From Merdibacter sp965119685 (lineage in GTDB: Bacteria > Bacillota_I > Bacilli_A > Erysipelotrichales > Erysipelotrichaceae), in assembly GCA_965119685.1 (NCBI GenBank), contig OZ221971.1, positions 1,736,001 through 1,800,000 of the forward strand: a stretch of 64,000 nt of DNA, in the 5' to 3' direction. Made by a program: the position numbers and the translations under genes. Of this stretch, positions 1-8,327 are shown piece after piece (positions within the stretch are counted from its first letter, which is position 1; every line of letters starts with the position of its first letter). The notes beneath the pieces are model-generated. The model was given only the letters and a program-made list of their open reading frames with translations. It had not been told where the DNA came from and did not search any database.

Positions 1-94
1 AACCTTGGTATTATGGGCTTTCCGGCGCTTTTTTTGATTTTTCTGTTTTGCCCTAAACTCATGCAATTCTGTAAATCTACGCAAATTCACGGGC

Positions 95-120
95 AAATGG
101 TGTAGTAATTGGTGTAGTAA
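95..120. repeat. Flanking direct repeat, copy 1
   Basis: This stretch is built from two copies of TGGTGTAGTAA. It recurs almost unchanged at 3963-3987 (one base fewer, one substitution), in the same orientation. The two copies bracket the integrase fragment, the AraC gene and the dehydrogenase gene. It lies just beyond the 3' end of the integrase fragment, where attachment ends of such elements usually sit. The repeat is seen; its role as an element end is inferred. Confidence 0.6.
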
Positions 121-132
121 CTCGGTTCCGTT

Positions 133-410
133 TCAGCCTGATTTTCTCTGCTTTACCGGCGCGCTGACTTCCTTTAGGTCAATGGTTTTTGCCATCTGCT
201 CCGCCGGCCGGTCATAGCTTGCATGGGTATAGACGTTCAGTGTCACTCCCACATCGGAGTGTCCCATCACATACTGCAAGGTCTTAATATCCATACCGGC
301 GTTTGCCATGTTGGTACAGAAAGTATGGCGGAACACATGGGGCGTGATGTGCGGCAGCGGTTTCTCCGGGTGCAATTTTCTGTACTTCTTCATCGCCCAG
401 CACATAGCCC
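133..410 (-). pseudogene. Tyrosine integrase, C-terminal fragment (Tn916/Tn1549 type)
   Basis: About 90 C-terminal residues of a tyrosine recombinase remain. Visible active-site pieces are HVFRHTF (the H-x-x-R box), the GHS histidine and the VYTH tyrosine, in the order expected of Tn916-family integrases that excise and insert conjugative elements. A full integrase has about 400 residues, so the SAM-like N-terminal domain and the first half of the catalytic domain are missing. The reading frame stays open upstream to about 906, but that part is low-complexity repeat sequence (see 485-664) and not integrase. It is almost certainly non-functional. The neighbouring broken HTH gene at 1341-1545 fits the decayed end of the same element. 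Confidence 0.8.
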
Positions 411-484
411 CGGCGCGGGGGCGGAGAAAGCTGATACCGGCGGGGCGGGGCTGCGGTGTGCCGTTTCCTTTTGCCGCTGATAAA

Positions 485-664
485 GCGAATGGGACGGCGG
501 TTTTTACCCGCTGTTCTTCCTTTCCGCTAAAGTTACTGTTGAAACGGGTTTTTCTGCCCGCAGATAGCGCAACTTTTCCCTTTTCGCTAAAGATACAAAT
601 GAAACGGGCTGTTCTACCCGCTGTTCCTTGCATTACTATCAATCCGTCGGGGCGGTATTCTGCC
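485..664. repeat. Degenerate 60-bp tandem repeat, about three units
   Basis: The words GAAACGGG at 541 and at 601 and CGCTAAAG-like words at about 526 and 586 recur every 60 bp. A more diverged unit starts near 485, and a partial unit precedes it (GCCGCTGATAAAGCGAATGGG near 475). Because 60 is a multiple of three, the repeat stays open on the minus strand and reads as diverged 20-residue units fused in frame to the integrase fragment. The period is seen; its origin is unknown. Units are contiguous, with no unique spacers, so it is not a CRISPR array. Confidence 0.6.
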
Positions 665-978
665 CGCTGATCGGGGATTTTCGCAATTTTTTTCTTACTT
701 CTTATCGTTCCGGCGGCGGGGGAAATGCCAAAGTTCCCCTTACTCCCTACAAACCATAAAAAGAGGAAAATGACGGGGATTTTTCCCTCTTTGTTCTCTA
801 ATACAGGAAAAATTTTGAAACGCCGAATGAAAAGTAAATTTTTTCCACAATCCCTTACACGGACAGCCGCCGGATTTTGCCAATCGGACAATGAAAAAAG
901 CAGCAAATCTTTTCAGACTTACTGCTTTTCGCTGCCGCCGGTGCGGTGGGTTATTCAATTAGTTTGACAAACTGGGAT

Positions 979-1257
979 TTATCCCTTTCCAATAACCCAT
1001 TTATCCGTTTGCTTTTCCCTTGTTGCATAATAACCACATGGCATATCTACTAAAGCTCCAATAGAATTATCTAACTCAAAAACAAACTTCAAAGAAACTA
1101 ATTTAGCGTCATCCATTTCGTGTGTTTGCCCACATAAGAATTGCCACATACCGTCATCTTCATCGTGCGATACAAACAGAATAGGAGATTCTCCATTCAT
1201 CACATGACAACAGATAATAGTTGCAGTATTCGGTGCATCATAAAAAGGAAATTCCAT
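979..1257 (-). CDS. Small conserved-looking protein of unknown function (92 aa)
   Basis: This is a 92-residue acidic protein with no signal peptide or membrane segment. Landmarks are ICCHVM near residue 16, SHDEDDGMWQFLCG in the middle and a tail with DMPCGYYATRE. A strong ribosome binding site (GGGAGG, seven bases before the ATG) supports expression. I have a weak impression of DUF2185-like/immunity-type small proteins common near mobile elements, but cannot confirm it. It lies inside the decayed conjugative element, between the integrase fragment and the broken HTH gene, so it is probably element cargo. Confidence 0.65.
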   Translation of the reverse strand: MEFPFYDAPNTATIICCHVMNGESPILFVSHDEDDGMWQFLCGQTHEMDDAKLVSLKFVFELDNSIGALVDMPCGYYATREKQTDKWVIGKG

Positions 1258-1340
1258 GTGTAATCCTCCCTTACAAATTCCAATTTGTCGCTAACTTTAT
1301 TATATTCTATTTCATCTCATAAGTATAGCTGTATGCAGTG

Positions 1341-1545
1341 CTATCTGCCAAAATCGTATTTGAAGATTGTGGTCAATAGCTTTTCTGTGATGTAGTCCTC
1401 CGCGTCCCGGTCTACTTATCCATTGACCAGAGAATAGTAACAGATAAGCCCCCCGGTAATGCTGCAAGACAGCGTTGACCGCCTCCGGCTTGCCGCTGGT
1501 GGCTTTGATGATTATTTCGTATGGGAGAAGCCGGTTATTTCTCAT
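1341..1545 (-). pseudogene. Broken conjugative-element HTH protein (HTH_16 type)
   Basis: The start reads MRNNRLLPYEIIIKATSGK, then EAVNAVLQHY, as in the short HTH_16 protein encoded next to the integrase in Tn916/Tn1549-like elements. After HY the frame is lost at a run of Gs near 1450-1455. The missing C-terminus is recovered in another frame: ICYYSLVNG, an in-frame stop, then VDRDAEDYITEKL and IFKYDFGR followed by the natural stop at 1341. One frameshift plus one nonsense codon therefore kill a gene of about 68 codons. Its start overlaps the end of a short upstream frame (minus strand, stop at 1535) that may be the tail of the element's sigma-like gene, not identified with confidence. Confidence 0.7.
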
Positions 1546-1701
1546 ACGCCATTCCCTCCATTTCCTCATAAAGCCGCTGTATAGACTTACGGATACGGCG
1601 GGCGGGGCTGTCAACGGCGGCGCGGTAAGCGTCGTTCATCTTGACCGCCCTCTAGCTCGGCTGGCTTTGCCCCTTAAAGATTGCTGTAATTTGGGCTGGA
1701 C

Positions 1702-1712
1702 TATGATATAAT
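1702..1712 (+). promoter_or_regulatory. Extended -10 promoter for the AraC gene
   Basis: TATAAT at 1707-1712 is preceded by TG at the extended -10 position (TGATATAAT). No good -35 is seen at 17 bp; TTGCTG at 1681 would need a 20-bp spacer. The AraC start codon is 37 bases downstream. Confidence 0.55.
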
Positions 1713-1748
1713 CAGAACAAGACAAAAGCGTATTTGTGAGGCGATAGC

Positions 1749-2657
1749 ATGGAAAACTTTAATGAAATTTTAAGTTCATACATAAGCCGGTTTGAATTAA
1801 CAAATGGGCTTAATAAAACTGCCATTCCCTATATTTCTGTCTTGTTCTGCAATCGACATAATTTTCTTTTGCCGGATATGGGAAATCCCTACATTCTCCT
1901 TGTGGTAGACGGAAATATGCGGCTTTACAATGAGAACGGATTTTGCGATTATTCTCCGGGACAATATTTTATTTCTGCCATTGACAGTCCTCGGACAGCA
2001 GAAACTTTTTCTGCATTATCAGAAAATACGTTTGCCGCACTTCTGATAGAGTTCTCTTTGGACGATGTGATTTCCGTCATGCTGGATATTGACGGCGATT
2101 TGCCTGAAAAAATATTTGACGAAAACACATCTGAACCTGTATTTTCCTGTACTGATGAAAAAATTATAAATATCGTTGTGCGGCTCTTTTCCATGACTTC
2201 TTCGGAATTATCCTTTATGGGAAAGCATTTGAAAAAGGAATTGATATTTGACCTTATTACCGGGCTGCATGGAAAGCAGTTTATGCAAAACATTATCAAT
2301 ATTCAGCAGGCAGGAGATATTTATTACATCAATAGCTGGATTAAACAAAACTACAAAATTGATTTTTCGGTTGAGGATTTAGCAGAACAGGGCAATATGA
2401 GCCTGTCCAGCTTTCATCAAAAATTCAAAAGCGCCGTAGGCATGGGGCCATTACAATGTCAAAAGAAACTTCGCCTTATGGAAGCCCGCCGCCTTATGTT
2501 GGACAACTCGGCAAATGTAACGGACGCAGCTATGGAAGTCGGCTATGAAAGTGTGTCGCAATTTATCCGCGATTATCGACGTATGTTTGGCCGTTCCCCG
2601 CAAAAAGATGTTCAGGAAATAAAAGAGTGTATCGGGGCGCAGGCAAAGAAAACGTAA
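1749..2657 (+). CDS. AraC-family transcriptional regulator
   Basis: This 302-residue cytoplasmic DNA-binding regulator has an AraC-type N-terminal effector domain (about residues 25-180, with the beta-rich segment YILLVVDGNMRLY). The C-terminal double helix-turn-helix (about 195-290) shows FSVEDLAEQGNMSLSSFHQKFK and then VTDAAMEVGYESVSQFIRDYRR with FGRSP, the family hallmark. A GAGG ribosome site precedes the ATG. It converges on an alcohol dehydrogenase gene and the two share a bidirectional terminator. AraC regulators of this subtype commonly control a neighbouring oxidoreductase, so the dehydrogenase is the likely target (inference). Its base composition is more AT-rich than the core genes from 4200 on, consistent with arrival on the element. 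Confidence 0.85.
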   Translation: MENFNEILSSYISRFELTNGLNKTAIPYISVLFCNRHNFLLPDMGNPYILLVVDGNMRLYNENGFCDYSPGQYFISAIDSPRTAETFSALSENTFAALLIEFSLDDVISVMLDIDGDLPEKIFDENTSEPVFSCTDEKIINIVVRLFSMTSSELSFMGKHLKKELIFDLITGLHGKQFMQNIINIQQAGDIYYINSWIKQNYKIDFSVEDLAEQGNMSLSSFHQKFKSAVGMGPLQCQKKLRLMEARRLMLDNSANVTDAAMEVGYESVSQFIRDYRRMFGRSPQKDVQEIKECIGAQAKKT

Positions 2658-2670
2658 TGCTCCGATACGG

Positions 2671-2705
2671 AAAAAAGGCGCAGTTTTTTGTGACTGTGCC
2701 TTTTT
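2671..2705. terminator. Bidirectional terminator between AraC and ADH genes
   Basis: GGCGCAG pairs with CTGTGCC (one G-U), with an A-run before and a T-run after, so it can stop transcripts from both converging genes. Confidence 0.8.
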
Positions 2706-2729
2706 GTCAGTAGAGGGCAGATAACACTT

Positions 2730-3689
2730 TTATTTCCCCATACGCAGTACAGCGCGGAAATGTGTTTTTGCTGCCATCATTTTTTCGTATGCCTCTTTTG
2801 CCCGCTCCAACGGGAATACTTCAATCATAGGGCGAACATTGGTTAACATGCTGAATCGGACAGCAGCCTCCATTTCCTTTATGTCTGTGAAAGTACCCTT
2901 GACCGTATTGGGGCCATTCAGAAAATCCATAGCAGACCATTTGAGCGGATTATCGTCTACGGCGGCAATAATTAACTCTCCTCCAGTACCCAGCCCGCCC
3001 ATAAGTGAGGAAATGACATCTGCATTAGGAGCAGTTGCAAGGATAACTTTTGCGCCTCCCAAAACCTGCAAGGTTTCAGCGGCATTTTCCTTTTCACTGT
3101 CGATATAATGATGTGCGCCCAGTTCTCTTGCAAGCTGTTCCTTATCCTTGCCGCGGGAGATAGCCACTACCTCATATCCGGCTTTTTTCGCATACTGTAT
3201 TGCAAGGTGTCCTAATCCTCCGACGCCGGATATTGCTACTAAATCGCCGGGTCTTGCGCTGCTGTTATGAAGTGCGCTGAATGTTGTTTCTCCTGCACAA
3301 AGCAGCGGGGCGGCTTCTTCGGCGGTAATTTCGTCGGGAATGGCAATCAGCCCATCCTCGTAAGCTACCATATACTCTGCATAGCCGCCGTCCGTTGTAA
3401 GTGCGGTTGTATGTCCATGCCCGCCATGCCAGCCGATTCCCACACGCTGGCCTACTTTCCACTGGCTGACTTCCTCGCCCAGCTTCTCTACAATCCCGAC
3501 TACCTCATGTCCGGGAATACGGGGATATGAGGACGCCGCGCCCTCAATTACTTTGGAATCGCCATGACAGATACCGCACGCCTCAACTTTCAAAAGCACC
3601 TGTCCTTTTCCCGGCTGAGGAATAGGGATTTCCACTAATGTCATAGGCTCGCCTTTTGCTGCTACCTGTATTGCTCGCATTGTTGCCAT
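2730..3689 (-). CDS. Zinc-dependent alcohol dehydrogenase, structural-zinc lobe deleted
   Basis: This medium-chain dehydrogenase/reductase has 319 residues and would oxidise alcohols or reduce aldehydes in the cytoplasm. The catalytic-zinc site is intact: CGICHGD (Cys41), GHE (His61, Glu62) and the cysteine of PLLCAG. The Rossmann motif GVGGLGHLAIQYAKKAG follows; the next strand ends SRGK, which suggests NADPH. Between VGIGWHGGH and DGGYAEYM, where relatives carry a lobe with four cysteines for structural zinc, there is only a short cysteine-free segment (residues 88-99), and the protein is 20-30 residues shorter than usual. The reading frame is otherwise clean. A GGAGG ribosome site lies eight bases before the ATG. 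It converges with the AraC gene. Confidence 0.85.
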   Translation of the reverse strand: MATMRAIQVAAKGEPMTLVEIPIPQPGKGQVLLKVEACGICHGDSKVIEGAASSYPRIPGHEVVGIVEKLGEEVSQWKVGQRVGIGWHGGHGHTTALTTDGGYAEYMVAYEDGLIAIPDEITAEEAAPLLCAGETTFSALHNSSARPGDLVAISGVGGLGHLAIQYAKKAGYEVVAISRGKDKEQLARELGAHHYIDSEKENAAETLQVLGGAKVILATAPNADVISSLMGGLGTGGELIIAAVDDNPLKWSAMDFLNGPNTVKGTFTDIKEMEAAVRFSMLTNVRPMIEVFPLERAKEAYEKMMAAKTHFRAVLRMGK

Positions 3690-3883
3690 TGTCTTTACCT
3701 CCTGTTTGGTTGTTTAATCCCATTTTACAGAAATGACCGTCAAAATACTTGCCTGTTCCTACGAAAAAATTGCTTGATTCTCTTTGTGGAATACGGAATA
3801 ATGGGGTGGTGTCTATCAAACCTTTGTGTGTTATTTTGTGTTACATGAGCATTTACTCAAGATTCATATCCATTGCATGAAAC

Positions 3884-3919
3884 AAGCGGCGATACTCCTA
3901 CTTAGGAATACCGCCGCTT
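3884..3919. terminator. Strong inverted repeat, possible terminator
   Basis: AAGCGGCGATACTCCTA pairs with TAGGAATACCGCCGCTT across a two-base loop, with two mismatches. Only a weak T-rich stretch follows on the plus strand, so terminator function is uncertain. It may be an element-end structure. Confidence 0.45.
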
Positions 3920-3962
3920 GCGTTTTCGTCTATTAAAATTTGTCACATCAAGGTTCTTTCTA

Positions 3963-3987
3963 AAATGGTGTAGTAGTGGTGTAGTAA
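3963..3987. repeat. Flanking direct repeat, copy 2
   Basis: This is the second copy of the TGGTGTAGTAA-based repeat at 95-120, in direct orientation about 3.87 kb away. Sequence beyond it (4013-4048, with ACGGGCTTTTCCGGGA) also resembles 8-45 (ATGGGCTTTCCGGCG), which lies outside copy 1. This supports paired ends of one inserted segment. Confidence 0.55.
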
Positions 3988-4049
3988 GTGCCGTTCCTCT
4001 CCGTGAAACCATTCATTTTACGGGCTTTTCCGGGACTTTTCAAAATACT

Positions 4050-4078
4050 GCCGTGTCATACAGAGACGGCTTTTTTTT
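4050..4078 (+). terminator. Hairpin with T8 run at the element border
   Basis: GCCGT...ACGGC is followed by eight Ts on the plus strand. No plus-strand gene ends nearby, so it probably belonged to a lost gene. Confidence 0.5.
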
Positions 4079-4102
4079 ATTCATTTGTCCTTTTGTACAC
4101 GG

Positions 4103-4133
4103 CGTAAAAGAGAGGAGACAGCCATCTCCTCTC
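4103..4133 (-). terminator. Terminator of the pdp operon
   Basis: A perfect 9-bp stem, GAGAGGAGA with TCTCCTCTC, is followed by TTTT on the minus strand, 67 bases beyond the pdp stop codon. Confidence 0.75.
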
Positions 4134-4199
4134 GTTCTCCTTTGTGTTTCCACGCATGCAAGGAACATAACACGATAATGATCTTCTCATCGTAATGAA

Positions 4200-5459
4200 T
4201 CACTCGCAAGCGATCTCCACCGCCTCATAAAAGCGCTCCACCCATTGTTTTGCCAAAGGCGTCCGCGAATGGACATAGGCGAGGACATCTCCTTTATTGA
4301 CGCTGTCATTACGCTTATGCGCCAAAACGATACCGACAGCCAAATCGATCGCATCGCCTTTGCGCACTCTCCCAGCGCCCAGCTCCATCGCCAGCTTTCC
4401 CAAGGACAGCGCATGTAAAGAGCGAATGACGCCGCTTTGTTTTGCCCGCAGCTCGCTGACATAGGGCGCTTTCTCCAGGCGATCGGTATCCTTCAGGCAG
4501 CGCACATCGCCGCCCTGCGCCTGCACCATCTTGCAAAGCATTGCAAAAGCGCTGCCATCCTCAAGCGCGCGCTGTGCCATCTTCTCTCCATCCGCTTCAC
4601 TGGCCGCCAACCCAGCTAAATGCAGCAAAATCCCCGCTTCTTCCACACACAAAGCGGTAAAATCCCGCGGTCCTTTTCCTTGCAGGGTCAAAACGGCTTC
4701 CTTGACCTCTAAAGCGTTGCCGATCGCATTGCCCAGCGGCTCGTTCATATCAGAGATCACCGCGCGCATCTTCTTGTGAAAATGCGTGCCAATCGTACAC
4801 ATCGTATCTGCCAGCGCCTGGGCGTCCGCCTTGCTTTTCATAAAAGCGCCCCCTCCGTATTTGACGTCCAGCAATATGATGTCACTGCCGGCTGCGATCT
4901 TTTTGGAAAGAATGCTGGTAGCGATCAAAGGGAGGCTGTCCACCGTCCCCGTCACATCCCGTAAAGCGTATAACAGCTGATCGGCGACAACAAAGTGCTC
5001 GCTTTGCCCGACGATTGCCGCGTGCACTTCTTTTACCTGTTGTTTGAAGCGATCCGGAGACATCGCTGTCTGAAAGCCCGAAATGGCCTCCAGCTTATCG
5101 ATCGTTCCTCCGGTATGTCCAAGTCCCCTGCCGCTCATCTTAGCGACAATACCGCCGCAGGCAGCCACCAAAGGCACTAAGACGATCGAGGTTTTATCCC
5201 CTACGCCGCCGGTGGAATGCTTATCGCAGATCATTGTGCCGATGTCGCTGAGATCGAGTATTTCACCGCTGTGCATCATCGCATCGCACAGTGCGATCAT
5301 CTCCTCCATATTCATCCCCTGAAACCAAACGGCCATCAAAAAGGCACTCATCTGATAATCCGGGATCTCTCCTTGTACATAGGCCTGTATCATCTCATGG
5401 ATTTGCTTTGCGCTCAGCGCTTCTCCCTGCTTTTTCTTCTCGATGAGTTCTAAGATCAT
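4200..5459 (-). CDS. pdp: Pyrimidine-nucleoside phosphorylase
   Basis: It catalyses phosphorolysis of uridine, thymidine and deoxyuridine to the free base and (deoxy)ribose-1-phosphate, in cytoplasmic nucleoside salvage. The family signature SGRGLGHTGGTIDKLEAI is complete, and the phosphate-binding KHSTGGVGDK precedes it. Length is 419 residues, close to the usual 430. The ATG at 5457-5459 is chosen because GGGAGG lies ten bases upstream and because it overlaps the stop of the preceding pseudouridine synthase gene (ATGA), implying translational coupling. It is the last gene of a minus-strand operon that starts with the lipoprotein at 8309. Confidence 0.93.
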   Translation of the reverse strand: MILELIEKKKQGEALSAKQIHEMIQAYVQGEIPDYQMSAFLMAVWFQGMNMEEMIALCDAMMHSGEILDLSDIGTMICDKHSTGGVGDKTSIVLVPLVAACGGIVAKMSGRGLGHTGGTIDKLEAISGFQTAMSPDRFKQQVKEVHAAIVGQSEHFVVADQLLYALRDVTGTVDSLPLIATSILSKKIAAGSDIILLDVKYGGGAFMKSKADAQALADTMCTIGTHFHKKMRAVISDMNEPLGNAIGNALEVKEAVLTLQGKGPRDFTALCVEEAGILLHLAGLAASEADGEKMAQRALEDGSAFAMLCKMVQAQGGDVRCLKDTDRLEKAPYVSELRAKQSGVIRSLHALSLGKLAMELGAGRVRKGDAIDLAVGIVLAHKRNDSVNKGDVLAYVHSRTPLAKQWVERFYEAVEIACE

Positions 5460-6157
5460 GATTGGCTTACCTCCCGTAACGAAGCGATCTCCTGATCGTC
5501 TAACGGCCGCCATGCTTCTCTCTCCAGCTCACCTAAACACAACGGACCGAAAGAAAAGCGATGCAATGCAAGCACTTCATTGCCCACCGCCGCCAGCATG
5601 CGCTTGACCTGATGAAACTTCCCCTCGCAGATAAACAGATGGATGCGCCGTGCATCTACAACGTTCACCTTTGCCGGAAGCGTTGTAAAATCTCCTAAAT
5701 CGATTCCCTCACTCAGCATTGCGAGCTGTTCCTTCGTAACTGTATCCCTCAGCAGCACCTCATAGCCCTTATACACATGATGCGCCGGTGTGAGCAGACG
5801 ATGCGCCAGCACGCCGTCGTTGGTGATGAGCAGTAAACCGCTGGTATCCTTGTCCAGGCGCCCAACGACAAAGAGGCGCCGATATGCGGCAGGCAGATAG
5901 TCAAAGACGGTCGCATGCATTGCATCCTGATTGGCGCAGACACATCCCCGCGGCTTATGAAACAGGAGATAGACGTCCTTTTGATAGACGAGCGGCTCCC
6001 CTCTCAACGTCACGACGCTGTGGTTTTCGTCAAACTTTACGTCTTCGCGATCGACGATCACCCCGTCGATTTTCACAATTCCGCTGCGGATCAGCTTCTT
6101 TACCTCTTTGCGCGTACCGATCCCCTGATTGGCCAAAAAGCGGTCTAAACGCATCAT
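5456..6157 (-). CDS. RsuA/RluB-family pseudouridine synthase
   Basis: This 233-residue RNA modification enzyme has an N-terminal S4 RNA-binding domain (RLDRFLANQGIGTRKEVKK, residues 3-60) and a catalytic domain with the signature GRLDKDTSGLLL, which holds the catalytic aspartate. It converts uridine to pseudouridine in ribosomal RNA; which site (16S RsuA or 23S RluB type) cannot be told by eye. AGGAG lies nine bases before the first ATG of an ATGATG pair, and this ATG overlaps the stop of the flippase gene. Confidence 0.88.
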   Translation of the reverse strand: MMRLDRFLANQGIGTRKEVKKLIRSGIVKIDGVIVDREDVKFDENHSVVTLRGEPLVYQKDVYLLFHKPRGCVCANQDAMHATVFDYLPAAYRRLFVVGRLDKDTSGLLLITNDGVLAHRLLTPAHHVYKGYEVLLRDTVTKEQLAMLSEGIDLGDFTTLPAKVNVVDARRIHLFICEGKFHQVKRMLAAVGNEVLALHRFSFGPLCLGELEREAWRPLDDQEIASLREVSQS

Positions 6158-7809
6158 CGCTGCTTTCTCCTGTGGATTCCCTTTTGGAAACGAATGTGAA
6201 AGATGACCTGCGGCAGCTGAAAAACAGCAGACATCGCCACATAGCCAAGCAAAGCGAGCAAGCCGCTGACTGCCAGCTGTATCAATGTTGCCACACGCCC
6301 TAACGTACAGCTGCCAAAGCCGAAGCATTCAAATAACAGACAAATGCCATACAACGGGATGAGGGCGATGATCATGCACAAAAAACGCCGCAGTGTATAT
6401 TTCCAGCGCACCTGAAATTTTTTGCTTAACTCATAGCTGTCTCCGATAATTAACGCGGCGCATGCGATGATGTCTGATACAATCGTCCCCGGATACCCCA
6501 GCCATGCGATCAACGGCAGTGTCAGCATCATCTTAATCGCGAAATGCAGGCCTACATATTGCAAAGCGCGGTACCGCAAGCCGCATGCCATCATCAGCGC
6601 TGAGAAAATCGGGGTGACGGCACCAAAAAACGCTTCAATGGAATACCAGCGCAGTACCTGAGCCGAAACCTCTAAAGACTGCGTGGTGAACATGACATAA
6701 TACAACGGCTTTGCATAAGCGAATAAGCAGAAAGAAATCGGCAGTGCGATAAACAGCACGATCTCCACACATTCCCGAATACTTTTGCGGACTCTGCGAA
6801 AATCATCCTTCGCCAACGCCTCACTGATATGCGGGATGATGGCAGCCGAAAATCCGGGAGCCAGAATCTGGGGAATCGCTATCAGCTTGAGAACGCCATA
6901 ATTGATGGCTCCGGTGATGGTGATAATCGTTGCCCCATCGTCTCCGTGCATCTGCATGCCGCTGTTGATAAACACCGTATTGATGATAGAATCACTGTAA
7001 CCGAGCAAAGCGGACAGAAGGTATGGCAGCGCTATCATGCATAATTCCTTCATCACTTCTTTTTTGCGCTCTTTTGTCGTCGGCTGCGGCGATTGTTCCT
7101 CCAGCTTTCGGCGCAGACTGCGCATCTGCTTTCGATCATATAGCTTCAGATGCAGGATAGCGATGATGGCGGCAACAGAGGCGGAGAGCACGCCGAAGTA
7201 AACAGCCCAAATTTGATCAGAGTGAAACAGGTAAACGGCAATCGCACTGAACCCAAGCAAAAAACCAACACGTGCCAGCTGCTCTAAAACCTGCGACAAA
7301 GCGTAGACCTCCATGTGCTTCAGCCCCTGATAAAAGCCGCGGAGGCTGGAAAGCATCGGCACGAAAAACAACGCAAAAGAAATTAAGATTAAAACGGTGC
7401 GCATCGTTTCTATCGTCGCCCCATCGCTGTCGGGCATCACCAAAGACGCTAACGGCGTCGCACATAAAATGACCAGCATCATGCCGCCAAAGCCGAACAG
7501 ACACATCATCGCACTGGCGATCTTCTTCACAAGCAGCGTTGTCGCATAATCCTCTTTTGCCACATACTTTGCCACCAAAGTGGCGATTGCAAAAGGAAAC
7601 CCGGCAGTACAGATATTCAGCAGATAACTGTAAATCTGAAAAGCCACGCCGTAATACGCGCTGTTTAAATCACTGCCTAAAATAGCGGAAAACGGAACCG
7701 CATAAAACAGTCCGATAAACTTTGAAATAAAGATGCCGGCAGAACCGATCAAACCGCTGACAATAATTGATTTTCTTCGATTTTCTTTCTGTGGCTGATC
7801 CATACCCAT
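6154..7809 (-). CDS. MurJ/YtgP-like lipid-linked oligosaccharide flippase
   Basis: This 551-residue polytopic membrane protein belongs to the MOP/MATE exporter superfamily, polysaccharide biosynthesis branch. Many hydrophobic segments are visible, starting with SIIVSGLIGSAGIFISKFIG. A cytoplasmic charged loop (about residues 226-256) divides the two halves, as in Bacillus YtgP/SpoVB proteins. Such proteins flip lipid II or related wall precursors; a SpoVB-type sporulation role is an alternative. The ATG at 7809 follows GAAGGG and lies 11 bases after the lipoprotein stop; a more upstream ATG would overlap that gene. Confidence 0.82.
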   Translation of the reverse strand: MGMDQPQKENRRKSIIVSGLIGSAGIFISKFIGLFYAVPFSAILGSDLNSAYYGVAFQIYSYLLNICTAGFPFAIATLVAKYVAKEDYATTLLVKKIASAMMCLFGFGGMMLVILCATPLASLVMPDSDGATIETMRTVLILISFALFFVPMLSSLRGFYQGLKHMEVYALSQVLEQLARVGFLLGFSAIAVYLFHSDQIWAVYFGVLSASVAAIIAILHLKLYDRKQMRSLRRKLEEQSPQPTTKERKKEVMKELCMIALPYLLSALLGYSDSIINTVFINSGMQMHGDDGATIITITGAINYGVLKLIAIPQILAPGFSAAIIPHISEALAKDDFRRVRKSIRECVEIVLFIALPISFCLFAYAKPLYYVMFTTQSLEVSAQVLRWYSIEAFFGAVTPIFSALMMACGLRYRALQYVGLHFAIKMMLTLPLIAWLGYPGTIVSDIIACAALIIGDSYELSKKFQVRWKYTLRRFLCMIIALIPLYGICLLFECFGFGSCTLGRVATLIQLAVSGLLALLGYVAMSAVFQLPQVIFHIRFQKGIHRRKQR

Positions 7810-7820
7810 ACTCTTCCCTT

Positions 7821-8309
7821 CTATGACGGCTGCACCCAAGTACAGTCAATCTCCCAATAGCGCTGATACGTGCTGATACTGGAGACATCTTTCCATTGTA
7901 CGACCACGCCGATCATCGCATCAGGCGAGGAGATCCTCCCCTTTAATGTGATAGAAGCATAATACCCCTTATCGACATTTTCCTGATAAGGAAGCACGGT
8001 GATGCTTTGCTCATCCTCAAAGCCAAATGCGCTGTACTTCGCGTCCGCCTCCAACGGCAGCGCCAGCACCTTCACATCATACATCGCCATCTCAAAATCA
8101 TGCAGCGTCAGCTCATAGATATATCCGTCTTCCTCTTCCTCCATGCGAATATCATAAGAAAACGGTACACTGTCCGCCATGGTCAAAACACGGCTTTCCA
8201 TCTGTGCTTGCAGCTGCTCCAACAGCTGCTGTTGCTGATGATGCTCCTGTACGCTGCTGCATCCCCATAACATAACGAGAACACACAGCGTTCCTATGTA
8301 CCGCTTCAT
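7821..8309 (-). CDS. Predicted lipoprotein of unknown function
   Basis: A short positively charged start, a hydrophobic core (IGTLCVLVM) and a lipobox ending LWGC at Cys17 indicate a lipoprotein held on the outer face of the membrane. The mature part of about 145 residues begins with a Gln/His-rich stretch (EHHQQQQLLEQLQAQ), likely helical, followed by a beta-rich region with no motif I recognise. AGGAAGGTGAT precedes the ATG. It is the first gene of the operon with the flippase, the pseudouridine synthase and pdp, and has a clear promoter upstream. Confidence 0.75.
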   Translation of the reverse strand: MKRYIGTLCVLVMLWGCSSVQEHHQQQQLLEQLQAQMESRVLTMADSVPFSYDIRMEEEEDGYIYELTLHDFEMAMYDVKVLALPLEADAKYSAFGFEDEQSITVLPYQENVDKGYYASITLKGRISSPDAMIGVVVQWKDVSSISTYQRYWEIDCTWVQPS

Positions 8310-8327
8310 TCTATCACCTTCCTATGA

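Noticed and set aside
485..664. 60-bp repeats as a CRISPR array
   Set aside because: Units are contiguous and degenerate, with no unique spacers and no cas genes in the window.
410..906. Full-length 257-residue integrase gene
   Set aside because: Only the last 90 residues resemble an integrase; the rest is repeat-derived low-complexity sequence without ribosome site.
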